A stretch of 64,000 nucleotides of DNA from Heyndrickxia sp050281185 (GCF_050281185.1 NZ_JBNNWS010000018.1:40627-104626), one strand, 5' to 3'; positions 51,805-61,135 are shown, counted from the stretch's first letter. The notes: generated by a model from the sequence alone, not told the origin. Numbers and translations are program-made.

Positions 51805-52593
51805 CTATCGTCGTCCTGTTTTCCTACGAAACATCCATGTGCACCAAATAAAGGATCCAAGAAGAATAATTGTGCACCACCCTATTGCCCACCATGCACT
51901 ATTATTAATTGGCGTGTTAGTAAGTAACCCGCGAATGGTTTCTATTACTGGTGTTATAGGCTGGTGAGCAGCTACCCCTTGCAGCCATTTAGGCATCGTT
52001 TCTGTTGGAACAAACGCACTAGAAAGATACGGAAGGAAAAGCAATGCAAATCCGTAACTACTAGCTGCAGAAGGACTAGAGGCAGCTAAACCAATTGCTG
52101 CGTAGAGCCATGTAAATGTCAGAATGAATAGTGTAATAACTCCAATTGCCCCTAGCCATTCCACCAGGCTTGCAGATGGTCGAAATCCAACTAAAAGTGC
52201 AACACCAAAGACTACCGCAGTTGCAAAAAGATTCCTTACCAGACTGGCAATAACATGCCCAGTGATAACATGAATGCTTTTAATCGGCATCGTTCTGAAC
52301 CGGTCTATAATCCCATTAGTCATATCCTCAGCAACATCCACCGCTGTACTCGATGATCCGAATCCTGCACACAACAGGATAATACCTGGAACCACATATT
52401 TGACGTAGTCTCCACTTGGATCAATTGCCCCTCCAAATACATACGTAAATAACAACATAAGCATAATTGGAAGTGCAATAGCCATCACCAGTGCCTCAGT
52501 GTTGCGCAAACTATGTCGAATGCTCCTTCCAATAAAGACAGCATTAGTCACACCAAAAGAAGGCACTTTTGTTTTTGTAGTTGGGATATTCAT
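51805..52593 (-). CDS. ABC-2 type drug exporter permease (DrrB-like)
   Basis: A 262-residue membrane protein with about six segments and an ABC-2 signature (FGSSSTAVDVAEDMTNGIIDRFRTMPIKS and the later AAHQPITPVIETIRGLL). It forms an exporter with the ATPase encoded directly upstream (one base between the genes). Daunorubicin-type relatives export drugs; substrate unknown here. Confidence 0.9.
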   Translation of the reverse strand: MNIPTTKTKVPSFGVTNAVFIGRSIRHSLRNTEALVMAIALPIMLMLLFTYVFGGAIDPSGDYVKYVVPGIILLCAGFGSSSTAVDVAEDMTNGIIDRFRTMPIKSIHVITGHVIASLVRNLFATAVVFGVALLVGFRPSASLVEWLGAIGVITLFILTFTWLYAAIGLAASSPSAASSYGFALLFLPYLSSAFVPTETMPKWLQGVAAHQPITPVIETIRGLLTNTPINNSAWWAIGWCTIILLGSFIWCTWMFRRKTGRR

Positions 52594-52594
52594 C

Positions 52595-53476
52595 CTAGGA
52601 TACCTCCTTTTTAGAAGATGTTAAGTCAAGAAATACATCATCCATGCTCGGACGGCGGATATTTACACGTGCTCCCTCTGGGACTTTATCAGCAAACATA
52701 TCTAGTACAAGTTTTAGCTCTTGGACACTTCCATCTATCGGTACCTCACGGATGACTTCGTCGTTAGCGTTACGTATTTCGACTACTTCGCCTCCAATAC
52801 GTGATTTTAATTCTTCTGCTGTCCCTTGAGCCACGACACGACCATTTGCAATAACTGCTATGTCATCGGCTAGTTGATCCGCTTCTTCTAAATATTGAGT
52901 CGTTAAAAAAATTGTAATCCCTTTTGCAGCAAGGCTTTGAATGATATCCCAAAGTGCTCGCCTACTCCTTGTATCAAGACCAGTTGTTGGTTCATCTAAA
53001 AATAATACTTGTCTCGCAACCACTAAGCTAATAGCAAGATCTAAACGTCGGCGCATGCCACCTGAGAAAGTCTTCACTCGCTTATGTGCGGCATCTAAAA
53101 GATCAAAAAACTTTAGAAGTTCTGTTGCACGTGCACGGGCTTCGGAAGCCGAAAGTCCTGAGAGCCTTCCCATCATACGTAAATTTTCTTCCGGTGTTAA
53201 TTTTTCATCGACAGCAGCATGTTGCCCTGTAAGACTTATTGATCGTTTTACTCCTTCTTTGTCGGTTACAACATCGTACCCTACCACATGAACGCTTCCT
53301 TCATCTGGAACAACCAATGTGGAAAGAATATTTATTAGTGTTGTTTTCCCAGCACCATTTGGTCCAAGTAATGCGAAGACTTTCCCTGCTTTTACAGAAA
53401 GGTCAATTCCGTCTAAGACTACATGGTTACCAAAACTTTTTCGTAATCCTGCTACTTCAATGGCAAAAGTATTCAT
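52595..53476 (-). CDS. ABC exporter ATPase (DrrA-like)
   Basis: A 293-residue ATPase with Walker A GPNGAGKTT, signature FSGGMRRRLD and Walker B VLFLDEPTTGLD. A C-terminal DrrA-type domain (VNIRRPSMDDVFLDLTSS) is present. AAAGGGG precedes its ATG. The operon is divergent from a TetR regulator, with direct repeats in the shared promoter region. Confidence 0.92.
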   Translation of the reverse strand: MNTFAIEVAGLRKSFGNHVVLDGIDLSVKAGKVFALLGPNGAGKTTLINILSTLVVPDEGSVHVVGYDVVTDKEGVKRSISLTGQHAAVDEKLTPEENLRMMGRLSGLSASEARARATELLKFFDLLDAAHKRVKTFSGGMRRRLDLAISLVVARQVLFLDEPTTGLDTRSRRALWDIIQSLAAKGITIFLTTQYLEEADQLADDIAVIANGRVVAQGTAEELKSRIGGEVVEIRNANDEVIREVPIDGSVQELKLVLDMFADKVPEGARVNIRRPSMDDVFLDLTSSKKEVS

Positions 53477-53512
53477 AAATCATCATCCCCTTTGTGTATA
53501 ATATAAACTGTT

Positions 53513-53540
53513 TATTGCATACACAGTATATTGCATATAC
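53513..53540. promoter_or_regulatory. Direct repeats between exporter and TetR gene
   Basis: TATTGCATACAC (53513-53524) and TATTGCATATAC (53529-53540) are spaced 16 bp apart, and a further ATTGCAA follows at about 53547. They lie just upstream of the exporter start, next to TATATT boxes. Probable binding region for the TetR protein. Confidence 0.45.
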
Positions 53541-53771
53541 AATTACATTGCAACCACAAATTTTTTAAAAAATATTCAGATATCTTTTTTGAATCATTCT
53601 GAAATATGGGAATAATGTTGAATTAGTGTAAATGGCTATCATTACTGTTTTCGCAAATAAAAAAATGATAAAAAGTTGATCGTTGTGTATAAAGTTCTAA
53701 TCCTAGAAGAACTGCACTGATACATTTTGATTACTAATAGAGAATACTTTCACATTAAGGAGGAAAAATCC

Positions 53772-54548
53772 ATGGATGATAAAATAGCAGAAACTTTACC
53801 ATATGGTGTCGCACTTAGCTGGGGCTTGGGCAAACAACCACAACGAGGCCCGAAACGGGAATTGAGTCTACAACAAATTGTCGATGCAGCAATTGCCATC
53901 GCTGATAAGGACGGGCTTGCTGCAGTCTCTATGAGCAAAGTTGCAGCTTCGCTTGGATTCACACCTATGTCCCTTTATAGATATGTTCCTAGTAAGGACG
54001 ATTTGCTTTTGCTTATGCAGGACGCAGCATGTGATATCACTATCCCGCCGATTAGGGATGGGGCAAGTTGGCGCGAGAACATACGCGAATATGTTCAAAC
54101 TACCATAAAAGTATTTAGAGACCATCCATGGTTTGGAGACATACCAATCTTCGGTGCCCCTATTACACCGAACCATCTTAAGATTGTAGATTGGATACTT
54201 CGGGGGGTACGAGAACTTTCTTTAAACGATTATGAAAAGATGTCGATTATACTTCTAGTTAGCAGTTATGCTCGCGCATGGGGCATTTTACAACGAGATA
54301 TGGAACAAGCCATTCAGGCAGGAGCTACTGCTAGTACATTTAGTGGGCAGGATTATAGCGAGGCACTTAAACAGCTGGTCACAGCCGAACGCTTTCCAGA
54401 TCTATATCCTCTCATTATGTCTGGTACCTATACTGGAGAGAATATTGAAGAGACCAACGATGATGACGATTTCGATTTTGGACTTGAACGAATTCTAGAT
54501 GGCATTGAGCATTATCTTGAGTTGAAAAAAAAGCATAATAACATATAA
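53772..54548 (+). CDS. TetR-family regulator of the exporter
   Basis: A 258-residue regulator with an HTH at residues about 30-80 (IVDAAIAIADKDGLAAVSMS and GFTPMSLYRYVPSKDDLL) and a TetR_C-type ligand domain, ending in an acidic DDDDFDFG segment. AAGGAGG precedes the ATG at 53772; fifteen upstream codons are open but lack a site. The gene is divergent from the ABC exporter, so it most likely represses it until a drug binds. Confidence 0.9.
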   Translation: MDDKIAETLPYGVALSWGLGKQPQRGPKRELSLQQIVDAAIAIADKDGLAAVSMSKVAASLGFTPMSLYRYVPSKDDLLLLMQDAACDITIPPIRDGASWRENIREYVQTTIKVFRDHPWFGDIPIFGAPITPNHLKIVDWILRGVRELSLNDYEKMSIILLVSSYARAWGILQRDMEQAIQAGATASTFSGQDYSEALKQLVTAERFPDLYPLIMSGTYTGENIEETNDDDDFDFGLERILDGIEHYLELKKKHNNI

Positions 54549-54559
54549 AGCTTTCTTTA

Positions 54560-54597
54560 TTTGGGACAAGGGGACAGACACCTTGTCCCAGTTTTTG
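54560..54597 (+). terminator. Terminator formed by GGGACA-type repeat, copy 1
   Basis: TGGGACAAGG and CCTTGTCCCA form a perfect stem (54562-54590) followed by GTTTTTG, ending the tetR transcript. The same type of sequence recurs at 55714 and 56962. Confidence 0.8.
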
Positions 54598-54801
54598 TTA
54601 TACAATCGAAAGCATTTTAATTAATGATTTGTCCATTCACTGGCACCATAATATGTTAACGAGTTTAGTAAAAGGACATTTTTAAAAGAACGATTGAAAC
54701 GTTGAAATTATCTTCATCAAAAGGACTTTCGAAAACACTTCAACGAGAGATTTATCCTCGATCTCCCATCAATCAATCATTAATAGGAAAAGTAATAAAA
54801 T

Positions 54802-55344
54802 TTATCCCTTCCATTCTTCCGCTAACATGCCATATACCACATGGTCAACATAATGATCGTATAACCATTCAGCTTGGCGGATGCATCCTTCGTTGACAAA
54901 ACCAAGTCTTTCAGGGATTAAGCGACTTTTTTTATTTTCAGAAGCGGCTCTAATTTCTATTTTATTTAATTTTAGTTCGTTAAATGCATAATCAATTAAT
55001 GCTCTAGCAGCCTTCGTCATTATTCCCTTTCCTTGATAACCCTCACCAAGCCAATAACCAATTTGAGCCGTTTTGTTAGACCAATTGATCTGATTGAATC
55101 CAGCTGTCCCAACAATTTCCCCATTATATAAAATCACCGTTGTCATACTTCTATTCGCAGCATAACCATTTAAGCATCCGGAAATAAAATTTTGTGTATC
55201 TTCAAGTTTAATAGTCGAATCAAGCCACGGCAACCATTCTCGTAAATAGCTCCGCGACTGATTCGTTAATTCAAATACTCTATTAGCATCTCTTAACTCA
55301 ATTAATTTTAATGCTAACTCCTCATCAATTTTATAAATGAACAT
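54802..55344 (-). CDS. GNAT acetyltransferase, RimL/YdaF type
   Basis: A 180-residue acetyltransferase close to the ribosomal-protein-serine acetyltransferase (RimL/YdaF) group. Core segments are SRSYLREWLPWLDSTIKLED, GYWLGEGYQGKGIMTKAARA and LGFVNEGCIRQAEWLYDHYV. The ATG at 55344 has GCGAGGGGA upstream. Known relatives acetylate ribosomal protein N-termini or amino groups of small molecules. The 55345-55689 spacer upstream holds no gene. Confidence 0.88.
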   Translation of the reverse strand: MFIYKIDEELALKLIELRDANRVFELTNQSRSYLREWLPWLDSTIKLEDTQNFISGCLNGYAANRSMTTVILYNGEIVGTAGFNQINWSNKTAQIGYWLGEGYQGKGIMTKAARALIDYAFNELKLNKIEIRAASENKKSRLIPERLGFVNEGCIRQAEWLYDHYVDHVVYGMLAEEWKG

Positions 55345-55689
55345 GTTTTCCCCTCGCTTTTTATGTATCTAATGAGCTTTGTAAACGGAATACTTTCCAT
55401 TGATGCATATGTTTGCCTATCTGTACTTCCGATGAAATCTCAGTTTGTGTTCCAACAAGTAACAAAGCCATTTTATAAAATATACACTATCAATATTAGT
55501 TTATCTATTATTAAGAGACGATTGGATGGAAGAATCTCGGGGATAATCAATAGAAAAAATATAGAGAAATCAAAATAATGTTTACAAACCAAAAGCAATA
55601 ATCAATATATATTTCGATCCTCACTTGCTAGTTCATTTGTCATGATACTATCTAAAAAATAGTATACTGTTAAGGATACTTCTATTATA

Positions 55690-55842
55690 TTAATCATTTA
55701 CTATATTAATATAGGGACAATGGACCTGACCCTTCGTCCCTAAAAATAATCTTATATCTTCAATTGTTAGGCCTAGTTTTTTTGCTTCTAACAATAATTC
55801 AATCCATTCTCGATCTAAGTCAATGTCTTTGCATTCCTTCAT
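55690..55842 (-). CDS. SinI-like anti-repressor
   Basis: A 50-residue protein with a SinI-type dimerisation domain: DREWIELLLEAKKLGLTIED, then IRLFL. SinI binds the biofilm repressor SinR and releases it from DNA. AGGAGAGAGA precedes the ATG at 55842. The last residues (GTKGQVHCPYIN) are encoded by the GGGACA-type intergenic repeat at 55714-55740, so the C-terminus is not the ancestral one. A sinR-like gene is not adjacent. Partner is unknown. Confidence 0.8.
   Translation of the reverse strand: MKECKDIDLDREWIELLLEAKKLGLTIEDIRLFLGTKGQVHCPYINIVND
55714..55740. repeat. GGGACA-type repeat, copy 2, inside the SinI-like gene
   Basis: GGGACAATGG and CCTTCGTCCC flank this 27-bp hairpin-like stretch, similar to 54562-54590 and 56962-56990. 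It supplies the last codons of the SinI-like gene. Confidence 0.65.
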
Positions 55843-56131
55843 TCTCTCTCCTCCAATACATCTTTTTACCTTCCAAATATCTAAGTGAACATGTAAAAAT
55901 GAAATTTTATTTCCATTTAGTATCATTCTGTTTTTTCTGAAAATTATACAAAATAAAACTATACAATTTCTGTACAGCATTTAAAATCATTTGCAAAATT
56001 AAAGAATCACTAGCAAACTTTATAAACCTGTTCAACGAATTTTGAAACTCATTATTTGAAAGTTGCCCTATGTATTTGTTATTCTAAAACAGTATTAGTA
56101 ACTTCATCATATTAAAGGAGAGAGATGCTGG

Positions 56132-56956
56132 ATGAATTTTGTTACGTTAAACAATGGATTAAAGATGCCTCAACTTGGCTTTGGTGTATGGCAAGTGAAA
56201 GATGAGGAAGCAACTGCTGCTGTTGCAAAAGCGATTGAAGTCGGCTATCGTTCAATTGACACCGCAATGATTTATCAAAATGAAACTGGTGTTGGGAAAG
56301 CAATCCAACAATCATCTGTACCTCGTGAAGATCTTTTTATTACTACGAAAGTTTGGAACAGTGATCAAGGTTTTGAAAACACATTACGTGCATTCGATGA
56401 AAGCCTAGAAAGATTAGGTCTTGATTATGTAGATTTATATTTAATTCACTGGCCAACTCCTAATTTTGATCAATATGTTGATACATATAAAGCATTGGAA
56501 AAGCTCTATCATGATGGTCGAGTAAAGGCAATTGGCGTTTGTAACTTTGAAATTGAGCATTTAGAACGAATTTTAGCTGAATGTGAAGTAAAGCCTGTTC
56601 TCAACCAAGTGGAATGTCATCCGTACTTAATTCAAAAAGAATTAAAAGAGTTTTGTGCAAAACATAATATTTTCGTTGAAGCATGGAGCCCACTTCAACA
56701 AGGCGGAGAAGTGTTAAATAACGAAACTGTTCAAAATATTGCACAAGCACATGATAAAACACCTGCACAAGTTGTATTGCGCTGGCATTTACAAAATAGC
56801 ACTATCGTCATTCCAAAATCTGTAACACCATCAAGAATCGAAGAAAACTTCAATGTTTTTGATTTCGAATTAAGTACAAACGAAATGGAAGCAATTACTG
56901 AGCTTAACCGCAACGAACGTAAAGGTCCACATCCAAACGACATGCACGTCAAATAA
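56132..56956 (+). CDS. Aldo/keto reductase (YvgN/YtbE-like)
   Basis: A 274-residue TIM-barrel NADPH-dependent reductase for aldehydes and ketones such as methylglyoxal. The catalytic tetrad is in sight: Asp and Tyr in YRSIDTAMIYQNE, Lys in ITTKVWNSD, His in LIHWPTP. The closing NRNERKGPHPND is typical of the YvgN group. GGAGAGAGATGCTGG lies before the ATG. It stands alone. Confidence 0.92.
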   Translation: MNFVTLNNGLKMPQLGFGVWQVKDEEATAAVAKAIEVGYRSIDTAMIYQNETGVGKAIQQSSVPREDLFITTKVWNSDQGFENTLRAFDESLERLGLDYVDLYLIHWPTPNFDQYVDTYKALEKLYHDGRVKAIGVCNFEIEHLERILAECEVKPVLNQVECHPYLIQKELKEFCAKHNIFVEAWSPLQQGGEVLNNETVQNIAQAHDKTPAQVVLRWHLQNSTIVIPKSVTPSRIEENFNVFDFELSTNEMEAITELNRNERKGPHPNDMHVK

Positions 56957-56961
56957 TGAGC

Positions 56962-56990
56962 TGGGACAGAGGGTCTGGTCCTTTGTCCCA
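56962..56990 (+). repeat. GGGACA-type repeat, copy 3
   Basis: TGGGACAGAGG and CCTTTGTCCCA can pair (56962-56990). It follows the aldo/keto reductase gene directly, like copy 1 after tetR. Confidence 0.65.
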
Positions 56991-57016
56991 TCCGGCAAGC
57001 ATTATTATTATAAAAA

Positions 57017-57052
57017 TGAACGCTGATGCTCGTATATCAGCGTTCAAAAAAT
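57017..57052 (+). terminator. Intrinsic terminator
   Basis: TGAACGCTGAT (57017-57027) pairs with ATCAGCGTTCA (57036-57046), followed by AAAAAATA; it works best for the minus strand but lies between two convergent genes. Similar in sequence to the hairpin at 6518-6547. Confidence 0.7.
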
Positions 57053-57116
57053 ACATTACAAGAATATTTTTTTGGATTTACATGAAAATTTAAACATTTC
57101 TCATTACCCACTAAAT

Positions 57117-57989
57117 CTATGCTTCCGTCTTTAAACTCAATGGTACCCCAATATCCACTTTTTCTTTTTCCAAAAATCCCTTTATATAGTGGTAAATCTC
57201 CGTTGGCCGTTCTTCTGGGATAGCATGTCCGGTTTCCTTTAATACTATCAACTCAGAATTGGCCAAGTCCTGACTCAGCGTCTCTCCAACATGAAGCGGC
57301 ATAGATTTATCGTTGTCTCCCCAAATTAATAAGCACGGTGTTTTTATTTGGTTCAATATTTCCGAAGAAAGATCGCCCTCGCGGTGGCGAATCATTCTTG
57401 TCAAGGCGACGAAGATTTCTTTTTGTAGAAAAGGCTCTAAATAGCCGTTTATCATATCATCATTAATTAAATCATGATTAAAGAGTGTATCTTGTAAGTT
57501 TTTCTTCACACCGGTTCGTGCAAACCAATATTTCAAGATGTAGTGAAAATATGGGATGTAGCTTGATATTATAAGTGGAAGCTTTGACTTTTTCAAATAA
57601 GCTGAGCTGCAAAGCAGGATCGCTTTTTCAGCAAGCTCTTGCCTCTTGTGAAGAATGTTCAACACAATTTGTCCACCCATCGAATGGCCCACAAAGATCA
57701 TTTTTTTCAGACCCAAATGCTCTGTTAAGTTGATAACCGTATCCGCTAAATTCTTATAAGAATATACATATCGATGACATTTGCCGCTTTTCCCAAATGG
57801 TGGAAGGTCTAAAGAAAGCACTTGAAACTCCGTTTTCAAGAGAGGAATCAAATGACGGTAAGTAAAAGTAGAAGAAAGAAAACCATGCAATAATACGAAC
57901 GTTTTCTCAGCTGTTTGGTTAGGATAAAATTCATAATATACATCAATATCATTTATTGACTGATGACCTGCTATTACAGATTGCTCCAC
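57117..57989 (-). CDS. Alpha/beta hydrolase (YugF-like)
   Basis: A 290-residue alpha/beta-fold hydrolase. The nucleophile elbow is GHSMGG, the oxyanion region is LLHGFLSS, and the catalytic histidine lies in ETGHAIPEERP. Family members act as esterases or C-C hydrolases. The GTG start at 57989 has AGGAGGTTGAGG upstream. Natural substrate unknown. Confidence 0.87.
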   Translation of the reverse strand: MEQSVIAGHQSINDIDVYYEFYPNQTAEKTFVLLHGFLSSTFTYRHLIPLLKTEFQVLSLDLPPFGKSGKCHRYVYSYKNLADTVINLTEHLGLKKMIFVGHSMGGQIVLNILHKRQELAEKAILLCSSAYLKKSKLPLIISSYIPYFHYILKYWFARTGVKKNLQDTLFNHDLINDDMINGYLEPFLQKEIFVALTRMIRHREGDLSSEILNQIKTPCLLIWGDNDKSMPLHVGETLSQDLANSELIVLKETGHAIPEERPTEIYHYIKGFLEKEKVDIGVPLSLKTEA

Positions 57990-58258
57990 TACCTCAACCT
58001 CCTGACTTTATTCCAAAATTATAGAAGTTAATATTCCCCAATAATTGTTCATTACATCCCCAGAAGTAAAAGTCAGAAAAGTAAAATTAGATATGACATA
58101 CATAAATAACTATAAAAAATCATCCTATTTAAATAATTTAGGATTTTTGTTTAAGTTAGAAAATAATAGGTAATTATTCCTTCTTCTAACAAGTTTAATA
58201 TGAGTCCTTTTTCCTATCCTATTTTTGGTAAAATATGAATATAAAGGAGGAATGTTCT

Positions 58259-59398
58259 ATGGAAATGCAAACCAAAGATAATCGAATATATACAAATCAA
58301 CTGCCAAAATGGGCAATTGTTTTTCATATTGGGTTTATTTCTCTTTTTTTAGTTATTGGAATCGGATTTTTAGCTATAGCTATAAAAGGAGCAATAACTA
58401 ATGAGTTTGGTTTCTTCTTAATATTTTTTGCCTTCAGTGCAATTTTCCTTGGATTCAGTAGGTTTTGTTATAAAAACCTTCAAAACTATACGAAATATTT
58501 AATGCAAATCGAACTTGGTGAAGATGGATATAAATATTATTTTCATAATAAAAAGAATAAGGATAAAACATACGTTTTTATCCCCTACGAAAATATGGAA
58601 TATGTGTTGATTGGAATGGACTACCAAGTTATGCCTAGGCAAAGAGTAGGGCATGATGTTCCAACACTCCAATCATTAAGAACAGCAAAAATAATAATTT
58701 ATGGTGTCAGTTCAAATGGTCATCCAGTGGTATTAAGCTTTACTCACGGGAATCAAATTTACTTAATTGAATGGATTCATGTATTCCAGGAACATAATGT
58801 AACGATTTTCCAAACAGACAAAGCTTTAACAGCCACCCCTAATACCCCAGAAGGGATTCAAGAGGTACCTAAGCAGTTATATGAAGGGAACCTTTTATTT
58901 GAAGTTGGATCATTATCAAAGGATATGGATAATATTTTTTTAAATAAAAAGCAACAGGACGTGATCGAGAAAAATGTAAAAAAGCGGCGGAAAAAAGGGC
59001 TTTTGTACACAATGATTCTTTCCTTATTACAAATCATCATGATTTGTTTTTGGTTTCCAGAGTGGGATATTGAAGGAGGATCATTTGACGATGATTCTGG
59101 TTTGATACTTGCTTTTCTGTTCACTATTTTTACCCAGATTTTTATTTATCTGTACATGCGGCGAGTCAAATGGTATGACCCGATTAAGGATATGATTATT
59201 ATCACTGTTGGTATTGTAATTGGCAGCCTCCTTTCACCTGCTGCTCGTCCAACTTTTCATTCCGCTGTAGAACACTATGGAGCCATGGTTGTTGGATGGT
59301 TTCTTTTTTCCATCTATGTCTTTAAATTATTTGGATGGTTATCCAAAATAGAAAAAAACAGAAAGAAAAATACTCACAAAGAAAGGGCTAGTTTTTAA
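58259..59398 (+). CDS. Membrane protein with soluble PH-like middle (379 aa)
   Basis: A protein with two membrane segments near residues 25-80 (FHIGFISLFLVIGIGFLAIA and FGFFLIFFAFSAIFLGF), a soluble stretch of about 180 residues with beta-strand pattern (KDKTYVFIPYENMEYVLIGM), and four more membrane segments at the C-terminus. AAAGGAGG precedes the ATG at 58259. No family recognised. The middle part could be a PH-like domain, which is only an impression. Confidence 0.7.
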   Translation: MEMQTKDNRIYTNQLPKWAIVFHIGFISLFLVIGIGFLAIAIKGAITNEFGFFLIFFAFSAIFLGFSRFCYKNLQNYTKYLMQIELGEDGYKYYFHNKKNKDKTYVFIPYENMEYVLIGMDYQVMPRQRVGHDVPTLQSLRTAKIIIYGVSSNGHPVVLSFTHGNQIYLIEWIHVFQEHNVTIFQTDKALTATPNTPEGIQEVPKQLYEGNLLFEVGSLSKDMDNIFLNKKQQDVIEKNVKKRRKKGLLYTMILSLLQIIMICFWFPEWDIEGGSFDDDSGLILAFLFTIFTQIFIYLYMRRVKWYDPIKDMIIITVGIVIGSLLSPAARPTFHSAVEHYGAMVVGWFLFSIYVFKLFGWLSKIEKNRKKNTHKERASF

Positions 59399-59414
59399 AA
59401 AACTAGCTGTTACG

Positions 59415-59437
59415 TGACAATAAAGTTGTTTAATTTT
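59415..59437 (+). repeat. Dispersed 23-bp repeat, copy 2
   Basis: Identical to 123-145 in the same orientation. A degenerate relative follows at about 59480-59503 (AAAATTAAGTTGTTTAAT). Confidence 0.65.
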
Positions 59438-59651
59438 GAAGCTACAAATACGCATTACACCGTACATAAATGTAGACAGAGTAAAATTAAGTTGTTTAAT
59501 AATTTATCAGTGTAAAAATAAAAGTCTTGCTACACTTACTTATGTAACAAGGTTTTTTATAGAGGTTGCATTTTTAATTAATACGTTTATGTTTATCTTC
59601 AAAAATAATAAAGACATTCGAAAAACATAAGAAGAAAATCATCACTTTTTT

Positions 59652-59934
59652 GAGAGTGAAGGGTTTCCTGTTCCAATTGGATTTAATGAATCCGACCTGA
59701 ATTTAGGAAACCAGAAATTGTTTTCAGATGCATTCTGCCTGAATTATTTACACGCAATGACTTTACATGGATTATTAGGACACTGCATAAAGCAATTCTG
59801 TTAGAAAAGACTTAAGGGATTTAACAGTAAGTGAGGATGGCAAAAAAATGCTCACTGCGGTTTTTGATGCTGAAACTCAGAAAACTATTTCAGCAAGTTC
59901 AAACTTTGAAAGAAAAAACCCTTACAGCTCCTAA
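59652..59934 (+). pseudogene. DUF3231-like protein, broken fragment
   Basis: An open stretch encodes GFPVPIGFNESDLNLGNQKL followed by FSDAFCLNYL, which resembles DUF3231 proteins of Bacillus. It stops at TAG (59802-59804). The next frame continues in the family pattern (SVRKDLRDL) and then into unrelated sequence until 59934. There is no start codon or ribosome binding site. It is a frameshifted relic. The region after it to 60340 holds a TGCAGCAC/GTGCTGCA hairpin near 60042 and no gene. Confidence 0.55.
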
Positions 59935-60340
59935 AATGGAGCTGTTATACTTTTTGTCTAATTTTTTTACCAACCTGCAATGTTACTTGAATAACAAGAA
60001 GGCTTTACTCTTTATTGAAGTAAATCCCCCGTTAGCCATCCATGCAGCACAAAATCAGTGCTGCACCACAGAGAATGAAAATGGTTAGGAAGTCTCAATA
60101 CTGATACTGACCTTAACCCAGGCAACCCTAATCCATAGACTTATTAATTAACGCTCTCCTCTTTTTTTACGATTGAGCAGAGTCTTCTTAGGTATTGTCA
60201 TTTTATTATTTTTGAAGAAAATTATTTTCATGGTAGTTCAATAAAAAAGGCTGCCTTAAAAGACAGCTCGGTTCTTAAACTATTGCTACCCTTTAGTGAA
60301 ATAAGCCATTATCAATTTTCCCAACTTATTATATTAAGTC

Positions 60341-61135
60341 TTATAATAAGGGTACTTGTTTGGATAAAACATCTTCATCCGTTCTCCATTCACATTTTGG
60401 ACCAACCCCACCATATTCAAAAGCTACAATCCAAGGTTCATTCCAGTATCCGCCTTTTATTTTTTGAATAGCCCATATTGCCAAATTCCAATCTTCCTCA
60501 GTCATCGGCATACTATCACGAAGTCGACCTTTATCGTCTTTTTGTATTCCTGTAATATGAAGCTCTTTAAGTTTAGATACTGGAAGCTGTGAAATATAAT
60601 CTTTCACGTTTAAACCAAGGCTCATTGATGTCATTTGTGCGTGTGCTGTATCGAGTAGCAATCCACAGCCTGTTTTATAAACAATTTCAGTAATCGAATC
60701 GGGTTTTATAATTCCTTTCATCATATTTTCGCCTTTTCCTCGACAGATTACATTTTCAACAATTACATTTTCAGCTCCAAATTTGTCGGCAACAATTTCA
60801 ATATCACGAACGACTGCATCCACCATCATACCAATATAGTAAGGATTGTCGGTAAGGACATCTATTTCAGGATAATCTTTGGCAAAAGCAACAGCGTGCA
60901 CATTTACAAAAGGTGTTTGTGTTGAATTTCTCAATTCATTGATTACTTCCCAATCAACATTATTCATCTGTCCACTACCCGCGTTTAAAGCAAAATGAAT
61001 ATAACAGGGCTTTGTTTTTTTCGCTTGCTGTATAAGTTCCTTACTAAAATCTGGACATTTAAATATATCAACTTCTATTGATTTGTTTTTTATCAACCCC
61101 TCTGCCTTAGGGGAATAATTGACAGCAACCTTCAT
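60341..61135 (-). CDS. DUF692 (MNIO-type) TIM-barrel protein
   Basis: A 264-residue TIM-barrel protein whose LLLDTAHAQMTSMSLG and KELHITGIQKDDKGRLRD segments match the DUF692 family. That family includes multinuclear iron-dependent oxidases such as MbnB and TglH that modify peptides. Candidate metal ligands are NVHA, VIVENV, DTAHA and ELHITG. I chose the ATG at 61135 behind GAGGTGATTTTT. No obvious precursor peptide or partner protein is adjacent, so a RiPP role is not supported here. Substrate unknown. Confidence 0.65.
   Translation of the reverse strand: MKVAVNYSPKAEGLIKNKSIEVDIFKCPDFSKELIQQAKKTKPCYIHFALNAGSGQMNNVDWEVINELRNSTQTPFVNVHAVAFAKDYPEIDVLTDNPYYIGMMVDAVVRDIEIVADKFGAENVIVENVICRGKGENMMKGIIKPDSITEIVYKTGCGLLLDTAHAQMTSMSLGLNVKDYISQLPVSKLKELHITGIQKDDKGRLRDSMPMTEEDWNLAIWAIQKIKGGYWNEPWIVAFEYGGVGPKCEWRTDEDVLSKQVPLL

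Noticed and set aside
59831..60088. Plus-strand open frame of 85 codons
   Set aside because: It is the wrong frame across the DUF3231-like remnant and runs on into hairpin sequence.
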